Program-made: the position numbers and the translations under genes
Notes under the pieces: model-generated
What the model saw: the letters and a program-made list of their open reading frames with translations, nothing else
Database searches by the model: none
Told to the model about the DNA's origin: nothing
Source: Ruania halotolerans
GTDB lineage: Bacteria > Actinomycetota > Actinomycetes > Actinomycetales > Beutenbergiaceae
Reading direction: 5' to 3'
Length of the DNA: 64,000 nucleotides
Assembly (NCBI RefSeq): GCF_021049285.1
Contig: NZ_CP088017.1
Coordinates: 3,979,380-4,043,379, forward strand
Shown: positions 17,360 through 25,857 of the stretch, in pieces
Layout of the letters: each line of letters begins with the position of its first letter
Numbering within the stretch: position 1 is the first letter of the stretch

Positions 17360-18244
17360 ATGACCGACGCAGTGATCACCAGGCCGTATGGCGCACATCT
17401 GCGCCTGCGCTGGTGGAAACCGCTGGTACTCGTACCGGCCCTGCTGCTGGTGTTCCTCGTCATGCAGGTGGCCTTCTACGCCATGTCGTCGCTGATCGAC
17501 CGCCGCGAGGAGATCCTCACGCCGGCGATGAGCCCCACCGTGCAACTGGCGAACAACCTCAGCGTTGCGGTGACGGGGGTGATCGCCGTGGCGGTCACCG
17601 CGCGGATCGCGAAGGTGCCCTGGCTCGACCTGCTCCGCCATGGCCGCAGCCTGGATGGACGGCGCCTGGCGATGTACGGAGCGGTCTCCGCGATCCTGGT
17701 GGCCGCCGGAGCGGGAGCCACCACAGTGCTCGCCCCGGAGTCCACCGGCTGGATCAGTTTCGGCATCTCGGGGACGACGGTCGCGCTGCTGGCGGTGTCG
17801 ATCCTGACATCTCCCCTGCAGTCCGCTGGGGAGGAGCTGATCTTCCGGGGCTCGATGATGCCGGCGATCGCGTCTTGGGGGCGGGCGGTACGCCCGGCGC
17901 TCGGCCTCGGGATCGCCGTCTCCAGCGTCCTGTTCGCGCTGATTCACGGGTCGAGTGATCCGTGGCTGTTCGCCTACTACACCGTCATCGGGATCAGTAC
18001 CGCCGCGATGGCCGTCCTCAGTCGCGGCATCGAGGCGCCGGTGGCGTTCCACGTGGCCAACAATCTCGTGACCTCCATCCTCAACACCACGCTCGCCGCC
18101 GGTGAAGCCCCGACGTTCGAACGCTCCGCAGGGGTCGGCGGCCCGTCCTATCTGATCCTCATGGCGGTCAATGTCGCGGTGGTGTGCGTGGTCTGGTGGC
18201 GTGAAAGCAGGGGGATCTCGGGTCGCGGCCAGGCGCGCACGTGA
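17360..18244 (+). CDS. CPBP-family intramembrane metalloprotease
   Basis: A 294-aa membrane protein with about eight hydrophobic helices. The Abi/CPBP motifs are present: EELIFRG (motif 1, two Glu and Arg), FALIHG (motif 2 His) and FHVANN (motif 3). The family includes CAAX prenyl protease homologues and proteins tied to bacteriocin self-protection; the substrate here is unknown. GAAGGAGAG precedes the ATG. Divergence from the TetR gene with a shared operator region suggests TetR control. Confidence 0.85.
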   Translation: MTDAVITRPYGAHLRLRWWKPLVLVPALLLVFLVMQVAFYAMSSLIDRREEILTPAMSPTVQLANNLSVAVTGVIAVAVTARIAKVPWLDLLRHGRSLDGRRLAMYGAVSAILVAAGAGATTVLAPESTGWISFGISGTTVALLAVSILTSPLQSAGEELIFRGSMMPAIASWGRAVRPALGLGIAVSSVLFALIHGSSDPWLFAYYTVIGISTAAMAVLSRGIEAPVAFHVANNLVTSILNTTLAAGEAPTFERSAGVGGPSYLILMAVNVAVVCVVWWRESRGISGRGQART

Positions 18245-18259
18245 CTGCGCACATAGCGG

Positions 18260-19099
18260 TCAGGTTGGATAACCGAAGCGAGCGGTGTAGTGCCAGACCC
18301 GCTTGAGGATCTGCTCCTCCTCGCGACCCGCCCGGGCGGCATCGCCCACCACCCGAGCCGTCAGTGCTCCGTCGACGGCAATGCGGGCGGCGGCCTCGAT
18401 GACGTGGCAGCCGCGATAGCCGGGATGCTGCGACACGGCGTCCACGGTGGTGGCGAAGCCGGGGTGCCACTCGACCGGGACACCCAGCTCGTGGGCGTCG
18501 CCCTCGACGTCGGTGCCGCGGTAGCAGGGGTCCAGGACCAGGGCTTCGACGTCGCGCTCGAAATGGACACCGCCGTGGACATGGGCTTCGACGTAGTCGT
18601 CGAGCAGGTCCTGCTCATCGGCGTCGGCGAGGTCGGTCAGGCTCATGTGCGCGGCGGTGCCCAGGTTGACCGGCTCCAGGACGCTGTCGGGGTAGCAGAA
18701 GGTGGTGCGCTGCAGGCTGGCGGCGCTCAGGCGGAAGTGCGCTGAACCGAAGCGGGGAGAGCCACCGACCGAGCGCTGGCGATGATTCAGCGAGCCGTAG
18801 ACGGGACGGGCGGCGCTGGGTGCATCGTCGTAGACGCTGGCGAACAGCCGGCTCTCCCAACGCCAGCGGTCACCGCCGGGGTGAGCGGTGAGCCCGCCAT
18901 TGCTGGTGCCGGTTTCGAACTGTGAGCGGTAGCGTCCGTCGGTGGCCATGAGGCGCAGGATCGGCGTCCCACCGGGGAGGCGATCGGGATGGAAGTGCAG
19001 CGTCACCCGCCACGTCGGGTCGATGGGCCGACCGCGGGCCAGTCGGTCGACGTGCGCCAGGGCGGAGACTGCCCACGTGAGGTCCGGTGCTGTGCTCAC
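18260..19099 (-). CDS. DUF3626 domain protein
   Basis: About 279 aa. The segment VTLHFHPDRLPGGTPILRLMATDGRYRSQFETGTSNGG matches my recollection of the actinobacterial DUF3626 family. Other visible features are a His/Asp-rich core (YVEAHVHGGVHFERDVEALVLDPCYRGT) that could bind metal and a C-terminal helical tail. The function of the family is not known. The GTG start at 19099 is the best guess; an upstream in-frame extension to 19297 would overlap the promoter side of the kinase gene. No operon partner. Confidence 0.6.
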   Translation of the reverse strand: MSTAPDLTWAVSALAHVDRLARGRPIDPTWRVTLHFHPDRLPGGTPILRLMATDGRYRSQFETGTSNGGLTAHPGGDRWRWESRLFASVYDDAPSAARPVYGSLNHRQRSVGGSPRFGSAHFRLSAASLQRTTFCYPDSVLEPVNLGTAAHMSLTDLADADEQDLLDDYVEAHVHGGVHFERDVEALVLDPCYRGTDVEGDAHELGVPVEWHPGFATTVDAVSQHPGYRGCHVIEAAARIAVDGALTARVVGDAARAGREEEQILKRVWHYTARFGYPT

Positions 19100-19226
19100 A
19101 CGCCTAGCCTGCCTGCTGCGGGCTGCATCCCACGCGGCTCGCCGCGCGTCAGACCTGATGCGAGCCAGGTTGACACCGCGGACGCGTGAGCCCGCGATGG
19201 CCCTGAGGGCAGGGCCCTCCGGCGGC

Positions 19227-20381
19227 TCATTCCGCCACAGCGGCGACACGAGGAAGGAACACCCGGAAGCACGCACCGCCGTCGACGTTCTCCACACTGA
19301 CCCGCCCGGCGTGAGCCTCGACGATGCCTCGGACGATCGCCAGACCCAACCCCGCCCCGGTGGTGCGCCCGACCGGCCGCGCCGGGGTGCGCGAGCTCGT
19401 GCCGCGCCATCCAGCCTCGAAGACCCGGGTGAGGTCCTCGTGCGCGATCCCGCCGCCGCTGTCGCGCACGGTCAGCACGGCGTTGCCGTCGTGGTCGCGC
19501 GTGGTGTCGACCACGACCTCACCGCCGGCGGGCGAGTGTTGAACGGCGTTCGCCAGCAGGTTCTCGACCACGCGGGTGAGCTCGCGCGGGTCGCCCATGA
19601 CGACGACACCCTCGCCGCCGCGCTCCTGCAACCTCACCTTGCGCGAGGTGGCCAGCACGCGCAGGTCGGCGACGGCGTCGCTCACCAGGTCGTACAGCGC
19701 CACCTCGACCCGCTCCAGCCGCAAGGTCCCGGACTGGATCTTCGACAGCTCGAAGAGCTCGTCGACCATGCCGGAGAGGTGATCGACCTGCGAGCGCACC
19801 TGACGGTGGAAGCGCTCGGGGTCGTCGGCCATGCCGTCGACCAGTGCCTCCGCCATCGCACGCAGGCCGGCCAGCGGGGTGCGCAGGTCGTGCGAGATCC
19901 ACGCCACGAGCTCGCGGCGCGACGCGTCGAGCGCGGCGACCTCCTCGCGAGCCTGGTCCAGCCGGTCGCTGGTGTCAGCGAGCTGTGCCGTCAGCCGCGT
20001 GAGCTCGGACCGATCGCGCGGGTCGATCGTGGCGCGGACCGGCACGCCGTCGCCGAGGGCTTGCGCGAGCTGTGCCACCCGATCGCTGTCCCGCCCGAAC
20101 ACGCGGCCGAGCACCAGCGCCACCGCGACCGAGCTCAACGACGCCGCCGCCGCGACCCACAGCAGCACCGCCAGGTCGTGCTCGGAGAAGTACATCGCCC
20201 ACGCGATCACCACCACCGCGGCCACGAGCGAGACGATCCCGGTCACCGCCACGACGAGCAGCCGCACCAACATCCGCGCGCGCCGCGTGAGCCGCAGCAC
20301 CAACACCCCGAGCAGCCCCGCCACCAACGCGCACCCCAGCGCAACGGCCAGGATGATCGCCAGATCGGCCGCGGGAATCAT
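19227..20381 (-). CDS. Sensor histidine kinase
   Basis: A 384-aa kinase. Two transmembrane segments (residues about 5-30 and 40-90) flank almost no extracellular loop, so the sensed signal is probably in the membrane. A HAMP-like linker precedes the DHp helix, which has the phospho-accepting H164 in WISHDLRTPLAG. The ATPase domain shows an N box (NLLANAVQHSPAG), G1 (DSGGGI) and G2 (GAGLGLAIV). Its start overlaps the stop of the response regulator gene (ATGA type), so the two are translated together. Confidence 0.93.
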   Translation of the reverse strand: MIPAADLAIILAVALGCALVAGLLGVLVLRLTRRARMLVRLLVVAVTGIVSLVAAVVVIAWAMYFSEHDLAVLLWVAAAASLSSVAVALVLGRVFGRDSDRVAQLAQALGDGVPVRATIDPRDRSELTRLTAQLADTSDRLDQAREEVAALDASRRELVAWISHDLRTPLAGLRAMAEALVDGMADDPERFHRQVRSQVDHLSGMVDELFELSKIQSGTLRLERVEVALYDLVSDAVADLRVLATSRKVRLQERGGEGVVVMGDPRELTRVVENLLANAVQHSPAGGEVVVDTTRDHDGNAVLTVRDSGGGIAHEDLTRVFEAGWRGTSSRTPARPVGRTTGAGLGLAIVRGIVEAHAGRVSVENVDGGACFRVFLPRVAAVAE

Positions 20382-21115
20382 GCCGCCTCACCCGGCTCCA
20401 GGCGATAGCCCACGCCCCAGACCGTCACCAGGATCTCGGGCATCGCCGGATCGGCCTCGATCTTCTCCCGCACCCGACGCACCGTGACCGTCACGGTCGA
20501 CAGGTCGCCGAAGTCCCAGCCCCACGCCGCGCGCAGCAGCTGCTCGCGGCTGAACGCCTGCCGTGGATGCTTCAGCAAGTACGCCATCAGGTCGAACTCG
20601 CGCACCGAGAGCGCGAGTTCGGCGCCGTGCCGGCGGATCACCCGCGCCGACACATCCAGGTGGAACGGGCCGACGTCGAACGGTGCCTCCGGGACGGATT
20701 CGTCGATCGTGCGGCGCAGGATCGACAGCACCCGCAGCACCAGCTCCCGCGGCGAGAACGGCTTGCCGAGGTAGTCGTCGGCACCGGCCTCCAGGCCGGC
20801 GATCCGGTCCTCGGTCGACCCGAGCGCGGTCAGCATGATGACCGGCACGCTGCTGGTCGTTCGCAACCGTCGGCACACCTCGACGCCGTCGATGCCGGGC
20901 AGCATCCGGTCCAGCACCACCAGGTCGGGCGGCAGCTCGGCCACCGCACGCATCGCGGCGATGCCGTCGGTGGCCGTCGAGACCAGCAGCCCAGCGGCCT
21001 CGAGATATGTGGTGGCGACCTCGAGCACGGTGGGGTCGTCCTCGACCACGAGCACGCGGCGATCGGCCAGCTCCGCCGGCAGCGGCGCCGTCACCTCGCT
21101 CGGGTCCTCGTTCAC
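20378..21115 (-). CDS. OmpR/PhoB-family response regulator
   Basis: A 245-aa regulator with a receiver domain (EDD near residue 25, phospho-acceptor D69 in LVVLDRMLPG, K118 in LGKPF) and a C-terminal winged helix. It is first in the leftward two-gene signalling unit and divergent from the GT2 gene. The recurring CCGTAAG-type motif in front of the GT2 gene and the cytochrome/phosphorylase pair is a candidate binding site, which is inference. Confidence 0.93.
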   Translation of the reverse strand: MNEDPSEVTAPLPAELADRRVLVVEDDPTVLEVATTYLEAAGLLVSTATDGIAAMRAVAELPPDLVVLDRMLPGIDGVEVCRRLRTTSSVPVIMLTALGSTEDRIAGLEAGADDYLGKPFSPRELVLRVLSILRRTIDESVPEAPFDVGPFHLDVSARVIRRHGAELALSVREFDLMAYLLKHPRQAFSREQLLRAAWGWDFGDLSTVTVTVRRVREKIEADPAMPEILVTVWGVGYRLEPGEAA

Positions 21116-21185
21116 GCCCCCAGCCTAGGTCAGGCGCCTCGGCACACACCGGTCCCCCAGCCCTCCCGACGGCGACTGTCCCCGC

Positions 21186-21198
21186 TTCGTAAGGGTTC
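21186..21198 (+). promoter_or_regulatory. Candidate response-regulator site TTCGTAAGGGTTC
   Basis: It lies 36 bases upstream of the GT2 start, between it and the response regulator gene. It shares CGTAAG and a trailing TTC with sites at 24882-24893 and 24918-24931. Confidence 0.5.
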
Positions 21199-21233
21199 GG
21201 CCGGGTCTCCGGCCGGGCCCGCTCTCTAGCGTC

Positions 21234-21902
21234 ATGACAGTGATCACCACCGTCGACGTCATCCTTCCGTGCCTGAACGAGGCTCAAGCCCTGCCTACGC
21301 TGCTGGCCGGCCTCCCGCCCGGCTACCGGGCCGTCGTGGTCGACAACGGATCGACCGACGGCTCGGCGCGGATCGCGCGCGAGCACGGAGCCACCGTGGT
21401 CACCGAAGCGCGGCGCGGGTTCGGCTCCGCCGCGCACGCGGGGCTGCTCGCGAGCACCGCCGACATCGTCGCGTTCTGCGACGCCGACGGGTCCTTCCGG
21501 CTCTCCGACCTGCCCGCCGTCGTCGAGCCGGTCGCGGCCGAGGCGGCCGACCTCGTGCTCGGACGCCGCCGCACCGGGGTACACGGCGGCTGGCCGCTGC
21601 ACGCCCGCGCCGCCAACCGCGCTCTCACCGCGCTGATCCGGGCACGCACCCCGATACGACTGCACGATCTCGGCCCGATGCGAGCCGCCCGCCGCGAGCA
21701 GCTGCTCGCGCTCGACCTGCAGGACCGGCGCTCCGGGTATCCGCTGGAGATGGTGCTGGCGGCGGCGAGCCACGGCTGGCGGGTACGGGAGGTCGACGTC
21801 GACTACCTGCCTCGCGTGGGCCGGTCGAAGGTCACCGGCACCCTCACCGGCACCGTGACCGCGGTGCGGGACATGTCCCGCCTGCTCGCGGCGGCACGAT
21901 GA
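21234..21902 (+). CDS. Family 2 glycosyltransferase (DPM1/GtrB-like)
   Basis: A 222-aa GT-A transferase. It opens with DVILPCLNEAQALPTLL, continues VVVDNGSTDGSARIA, and carries the metal-binding DADGSF. No membrane anchor is seen. The short length suits transfer of a sugar from a nucleotide donor to a lipid carrier or small acceptor. It starts a tight rightward trio with a four-base overlap to the DUF2064 gene. No Shine-Dalgarno sequence precedes the ATG, so the message may be leaderless. Confidence 0.88.
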   Translation: MTVITTVDVILPCLNEAQALPTLLAGLPPGYRAVVVDNGSTDGSARIAREHGATVVTEARRGFGSAAHAGLLASTADIVAFCDADGSFRLSDLPAVVEPVAAEAADLVLGRRRTGVHGGWPLHARAANRALTALIRARTPIRLHDLGPMRAARREQLLALDLQDRRSGYPLEMVLAAASHGWRVREVDVDYLPRVGRSKVTGTLTGTVTAVRDMSRLLAAAR

Positions 21903-22540
21903 CCACGCTGATCGTGCTCGCGAAAGCGCCCGTGGCCGGCCGCGTCAAGACCCGGTTGCAGCCGGGACTGACGCCGGAGCAGGCCGCCGGCATCGCACGC
22001 GCCAGCCTCGACGACACGCTCCGCACCGGACGAACGCTCGGCGCGACCCGGCTCGTGCTCTGTCTCGACGGCGATCCTGACGGGCTCGACGCGGCCGGCT
22101 ATGACGTGGTGCCGCAGGTGGCCGGCGGGCTCGACGCGCGCATCGACGCCGCCCTCGGCGCGGTCGCCGGCCCCGTGCTCCTCGTCGGGATGGACACCCC
22201 GCAGCTACGTGCGGCGCACCTGCCGCCGCTGCCGGAACCGTGGCCGGTCGGCGTCGACGCCTGGTTCGGCCCCGCCCGCGACGGCGGCTTCTGGGCCCTC
22301 GGCCTCGCCCGGCCGGTCCCTGGTCTCGTCAACGGTGTCCCGATGTCGCGCGCTGACACCGGCGCGCTGATGCTGGCGCGGCTGCGCGAGGCCGGGCTCG
22401 GCGTGCTGCACCTTCCGGAGCTCGTCGACATCGACACCGTGGAAGACCTGGCTGAGGTCGCCGTGCAGATCCCCGGGAGTGCGACGGCGGAGCTCGCCGA
22501 GGTCGTCGGTCTCGCCCGCCCGCTCGGCGTGGTTCGCTGA
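21899..22540 (+). CDS. DUF2064 (TIGR04282-type) nucleotidyl/glycosyltransferase-like protein
   Basis: A 213-aa protein with the nucleotide-diphospho-sugar transferase fold: VLAKAPVAGRVKTRL at the start, LLVGMDTPQL as the metal-binding strand and GPARDGGFWALGL as the acceptor loop. TIGR04282 members are annotated in arsenosugar loci, but no arsenic methylase or radical SAM partner is seen here, so that role is doubtful. It overlaps GT2 upstream and shares one base with the methyltransferase start downstream. Confidence 0.85.
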   Translation: MTTLIVLAKAPVAGRVKTRLQPGLTPEQAAGIARASLDDTLRTGRTLGATRLVLCLDGDPDGLDAAGYDVVPQVAGGLDARIDAALGAVAGPVLLVGMDTPQLRAAHLPPLPEPWPVGVDAWFGPARDGGFWALGLARPVPGLVNGVPMSRADTGALMLARLREAGLGVLHLPELVDIDTVEDLAEVAVQIPGSATAELAEVVGLARPLGVVR

Positions 22541-23214
22541 TGTCGCTGCCCGAGGTCGAGGTGGTCGACGACGGCTTCGGCCGCGGCGGCACCCACCCCT
22601 ACGACACGGCACTGCTGCGCCGGACGCCGTTGACGCTGCTCGATCTGGGGGACGCCAGCGCCCCGCGCCAGATGGACGTGCCCCAGTTCCTGCGCGCGGC
22701 GGACGCGGTCGAGGCGGAGCTGGTGCGCTCGCTGACCGGGCCGCTGCTCGACGTCGGATGTGGTCCTGGGCGGATGGTCGCCGCGGCGAGCCGTGCTGGG
22801 CTACGCGCGCTCGGGGTCGACATCTCCCCGACGGCGATAGCGATCGCTCGGCAGCGAGGGTTGCCGGTGCTGCTGCGCTCGGTCGACGACCCGCTCCCCG
22901 GCGAGGGCCGGTGGGGCTCGATCCTGCTGCTGGACGGCAACATCGGCATCGGCGGTGACCCGGCCGCACTGCTGCGCCGGTGCGCCGCACTCGCCGCGCG
23001 CGAGGGCGTGGTCGTCGTCGAGGCGCACCCCGACGACGACCACGACACCACCTTCGACGCGGTCCTCGCCGATCCGGACGGAGGGCGAAGCCACCGGTTC
23101 CGCTGGGCGGAGAGTGGCCGGGACGCGCTCGCGCGGCACGCGCGGGCGGCGGGCCTCAGGACTCGTCGGCAGTGGCGGCGCGGCGAACGAAGCTTCGTCG
23201 TTCTCGGACGGTGA
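22540..23214 (+). CDS. Class I SAM-dependent methyltransferase
   Basis: A 224-aa protein with SAM-binding motif I LLDVGCGPGRMVAAA, motif II GVDIS and the strand WGSILLLDGNIGIGG. It is probably a small-molecule O- or N-methyltransferase; the acceptor is unknown. It is third in the GT2-DUF2064 unit. Its last 59 bases overlap the convergent membrane-protein gene. Confidence 0.85.
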   Translation: MSLPEVEVVDDGFGRGGTHPYDTALLRRTPLTLLDLGDASAPRQMDVPQFLRAADAVEAELVRSLTGPLLDVGCGPGRMVAAASRAGLRALGVDISPTAIAIARQRGLPVLLRSVDDPLPGEGRWGSILLLDGNIGIGGDPAALLRRCAALAAREGVVVVEAHPDDDHDTTFDAVLADPDGGRSHRFRWAESGRDALARHARAAGLRTRRQWRRGERSFVVLGR

Positions 23215-23611
23215 GCACCGCGGCGATCGCCACGCCGAGCACCGCGATCACCAGCCACGCCACCGCGAGCGCCTGCGCGTAGTCCACCTGCAGCACGGAA
23301 GCGTTGCGCGGGCCCCGGGCACGGGCCAGGATCGCGGGCACGGCAACGATCGTCAGCACGGTCCCGATGCCGAACGCCGTGCGCAGCACCAGCCTGGCCG
23401 GGTGCGCGAGCGTGCGGGTGACACGGTCGGCACCCAGCCCGAAGACCTGCAGCAGGGGCACAAGAACGCCGTCGTGCACCACGATCGCCCCCGCCAGCCA
23501 CACGCCGAGCCCGAGCAGCTGCCACAGCGGCACATCGGCGAGCAGGGTCAACACGCCGACGCCGAGCAGCAGCACCCCGGCGACACCGATCAGTCCGCGA
23601 GCGAGCCTCAT
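23156..23611 (-). CDS. Small membrane protein with four predicted helices
   Basis: A 151-aa protein with four hydrophobic helices (RGLIGVAGVLLLGVGVLTLL; LLGLGVWLAGAIVVHDGVLV; LRTAFGIGTVLTIVAVPAIL; ALAVAWLVIAVLGVAIAAVL) and a basic C-terminus. I do not recognise a family. Its ATG overlaps the stop of the molybdopterin oxidoreductase gene (ATGA), so it belongs to that three-gene unit and may be an accessory or electron-transfer partner, which is inference. Confidence 0.75.
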   Translation of the reverse strand: MRLARGLIGVAGVLLLGVGVLTLLADVPLWQLLGLGVWLAGAIVVHDGVLVPLLQVFGLGADRVTRTLAHPARLVLRTAFGIGTVLTIVAVPAILARARGPRNASVLQVDYAQALAVAWLVIAVLGVAIAAVLTVRERRSFVRRAATADES

Positions 23612-24231
23612 CCGAGTACCTCCACCCGACTGAGCCATTTCGTCTGCAGCACGCCCGGGCGGGCGGGTGCGATCACACGCGCAGGGAAGCCGTGGTCCAG
23701 GTGCAGCGGTTCGCCGTTGAGCTCAAGCGCGACGAGCGTCGCGGAGTCCCGGACGAACTCGGCGCCCATCTCGGAGGAGCCGTAGGCGCCGCGGGTCTGA
23801 AGGCTGCTGAAGCGGACGTCCTGCCGGTCCGGCAGTCCTGCCGCGCCCAGCAGGTCGCGCAGTCGCACGCCGCGCCAGCGCGCCATCGTGCTCCAGCCCT
23901 CGACGCACGCGATCGGTAGCTCCAGCTGGGTCTGCGGCAGGGAGCGCAGCCGGTCCAGGCCGAACCCGGCGGTGCCGGCAGCCCCGGCTACCGTCAGCGA
24001 CCAGTCCGCGGCGACCGCGGTCTCCAGCACCTGCGCCTCCTCGGCCGTGCGGTTGACCGGCACCCCCTGCGGCCCCTCGCCCTGCTGCCGCGGCGCGAAC
24101 ACGGTGAGTGGTGCCAGCGGCTCCCAGGTCTGACCGGCGGTGGTCGCGACCAGCGCACCGGTCGCGATGCCGGTGCCGAGCAGGAACGCGCGGCGGCTGA
24201 GCCGTCCGGTCGCGTCGTCGTCCGTCGTCAT
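23608..24231 (-). CDS. Molybdopterin-dependent oxidoreductase (sulfite-oxidase/MsrP superfamily), Tat-exported
   Basis: A 207-aa protein with a Tat signal (RLSRRAFLLGTG) and the oxidoreductase molybdopterin-binding domain. The conserved Mo-ligand cysteine is in ELPIACVEGWS. It should act on the outer membrane face and take or give electrons through the neighbouring cytochrome b, as MsrP does with MsrQ. At 207 aa it is shorter than full sulfite oxidases and lacks a dimerisation domain. The substrate is unknown. Its start overlaps the cytochrome gene stop. Confidence 0.88.
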   Translation of the reverse strand: MTTDDDATGRLSRRAFLLGTGIATGALVATTAGQTWEPLAPLTVFAPRQQGEGPQGVPVNRTAEEAQVLETAVAADWSLTVAGAAGTAGFGLDRLRSLPQTQLELPIACVEGWSTMARWRGVRLRDLLGAAGLPDRQDVRFSSLQTRGAYGSSEMGAEFVRDSATLVALELNGEPLHLDHGFPARVIAPARPGVLQTKWLSRVEVLG

Positions 24232-24839
24232 GACTTCTCCTCCGCGTGCTCGGCCGGCGTCTCGATCTCCTCGCCGGACAGGTCTTCGGGCTCCTCAGCC
24301 GTGCGGCGCCAGTGCTCGCGGATCTCGGGAAGCTTGACCGCGACGTGCACCAGCAGCGACCCGACGATCACCCAGGCGAGGCCGTAATGCACGGCACGGA
24401 AAGAGAACGGCCACGGGTACCACTGGTAGGTGTTGATCAACCCGATGACGACCTCCAGCAGCGTCGCCGACACGAGCGCCCCGATGCTCAGCCGCTCCAG
24501 CGCGTTGGGCCAGGACGTCACCGGCGGCCACGCGAACAGCCGCGGGTACACGCTCCAAAGCTTGGCCAGCAGCAGCGGGAAGATCGCCGTCCCGGCGGTG
24601 ACGTGTATGCCTTGCGTCCACCGGTACAGCTCAGTCGGCCGGGTGGGGAACGTGATCCAGTCCGGAGGCTCCTGCAGCAGGTGGCTGTACAGCCCAGTGA
24701 GGAAGCAGAGGACGACCGCCAGCCCTAGCAGCCGCCCGATCACCACTGCCATCCGGGTGTTGCGCACCGGCGACGCCAGGCTGCGCTGCAGGCGGCGCGC
24801 GCGGTCCGCCAGCGCCGAGTCGAGGGGGTCATCGCTCAT
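24228..24839 (-). CDS. Di-heme cytochrome b-type membrane protein
   Basis: A 203-aa protein with about four helices and histidines spaced as heme ligands (GLYSHLLQ, GIHVTAGTAIF, RAVHYGLAW, GSLLVHVAVK). It resembles cytochrome b561/MsrQ-type subunits that pass electrons to an exported molybdoenzyme. It is first in the leftward unit cytochrome-molybdoenzyme-membrane protein. The start at 24839 gives MSDDPLDSAL; longer frames run into the divergent promoter. Confidence 0.82.
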   Translation of the reverse strand: MSDDPLDSALADRARRLQRSLASPVRNTRMAVVIGRLLGLAVVLCFLTGLYSHLLQEPPDWITFPTRPTELYRWTQGIHVTAGTAIFPLLLAKLWSVYPRLFAWPPVTSWPNALERLSIGALVSATLLEVVIGLINTYQWYPWPFSFRAVHYGLAWVIVGSLLVHVAVKLPEIREHWRRTAEEPEDLSGEEIETPAEHAEEKS

Positions 24840-24881
24840 GTCTGCAAGTCTGTGACGGGGACGGGTGCGAGCGCCTGCCTC

Positions 24882-24931
24882 AGTTCTTACGGACCGCGGA
24901 CAGTCAGCCGTCACCGATCCGTAAGGAGTTC
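24882..24931. promoter_or_regulatory. Inverted pair of CCGTAAG-type sites in the divergent promoter
   Basis: AGTTCTTACGGA (24882-24893) and TCCGTAAGGAGTTC (24918-24931) are inverted relative to each other between the cytochrome and phosphorylase genes. They share TCCGTAAG, and a related copy lies before the GT2 gene at 21186. Confidence 0.55.
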
Positions 24932-24987
24932 TCGCCACCCGGCCCCGGTCGACGTTGCCAGGGTTGGGGTGGGACCTGAGGAGGACC

Positions 24988-25857
24988 ATGTCGCACGAAT
25001 CACCGCACCGCATGCACCGGATCCCTGCCGCCGACCCGCCGCATGCGCCGCTGGTGGGCGTGATCGGCGGCACCGGGCTGCAGGAGCTGCTTGGCCCCAC
25101 CGCCGACACCGTCACGATGCGCACCCCGTACGGGCCGCCGTCGGCACCCGTGGCGCTCGGCGAGCTCGCGGGCCGCCGGGTCGCGTTCCTGCCCCGACAC
25201 GGGCCCGGCCATGCGCTGGCTCCCCACGAAATCAACTACCGGGCGAACATCTGGGCGCTCGGCCATCTGGGCGTCCGCGCCCTGGTGACCTCGAACGCCG
25301 TCGGCGGCCTCGCACCGTCGACTCCGCCCGACACGTTCGTGCTGCCCGACCAGCTCATCGACCGGACCCGACGGCGGGAGGACACCTTCGTGGGCGAGGG
25401 CGTGGTCGCGCACGTGGCGCTCGCCGACCCGTACTGTCCCGTCCTGCTCGCCGCCGCCGGGGACGCGTTGCACGGCCTCGGGGAGCCGACCCGGGTGGGT
25501 GGCACGGTGGTGGTCATCGAAGGCCCGCGGTTCTCCACCCGCGCTGAGTCGCGCTGGTTCCGCGACGCCGGGGCACACATCATCAACATGACCCAGTACC
25601 CCGAGGTGGCGCTGGCCGGTGAGTTGGGCATCGGCGTCGTCAACCTCTCGTACGTGACCGACACCGACGCCGGGGATGACGCCGACGATTCCGATGCCGC
25701 CGACGCCGCCCTGGTGCTTGAGCGGATGGCGCGTGCGCGCCCGCGCATCGAGGCGGCGGTGGCCGCGCTGGTGGCGGCGGTGCCGGCGAGCTACCACCCG
25801 CGAGCGCTGGTGCCCACCGAGGTGTCGGCCGCGCTGCTGGCGCGGGAGGTGCGATGA
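24988..25857 (+). CDS. S-methyl-5'-thioadenosine phosphorylase-like enzyme
   Basis: A 289-aa member of the PNP/MTAP family. GVIGGTGLQ is the phosphate loop, RHGPGHALAPHEINYRANIW the substrate loop, VVIEGPRFSTRAESRWF and NMTQYPEVALAGELGI the ribose/base pocket. The family releases a purine and a (thio)ribose-1-phosphate. Its position among glycosyl- and methyltransferase genes suggests it supplies a pentose-1-phosphate or works on a nucleoside intermediate, rather than plain methionine salvage; that is inference. GAGGAGG precedes the ATG. Its stop overlaps the next start. Confidence 0.88.
   Translation: MSHESPHRMHRIPAADPPHAPLVGVIGGTGLQELLGPTADTVTMRTPYGPPSAPVALGELAGRRVAFLPRHGPGHALAPHEINYRANIWALGHLGVRALVTSNAVGGLAPSTPPDTFVLPDQLIDRTRRREDTFVGEGVVAHVALADPYCPVLLAAAGDALHGLGEPTRVGGTVVVIEGPRFSTRAESRWFRDAGAHIINMTQYPEVALAGELGIGVVNLSYVTDTDAGDDADDSDAADAALVLERMARARPRIEAAVAALVAAVPASYHPRALVPTEVSAALLAREVR

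Noticed and set aside
21234-23214. Arsenosugar biosynthesis locus, suggested by the DUF2064 gene
   Set aside because: No arsenite methyltransferase or radical SAM enzyme is present; the methyltransferase here lacks the cysteines expected of ArsM.
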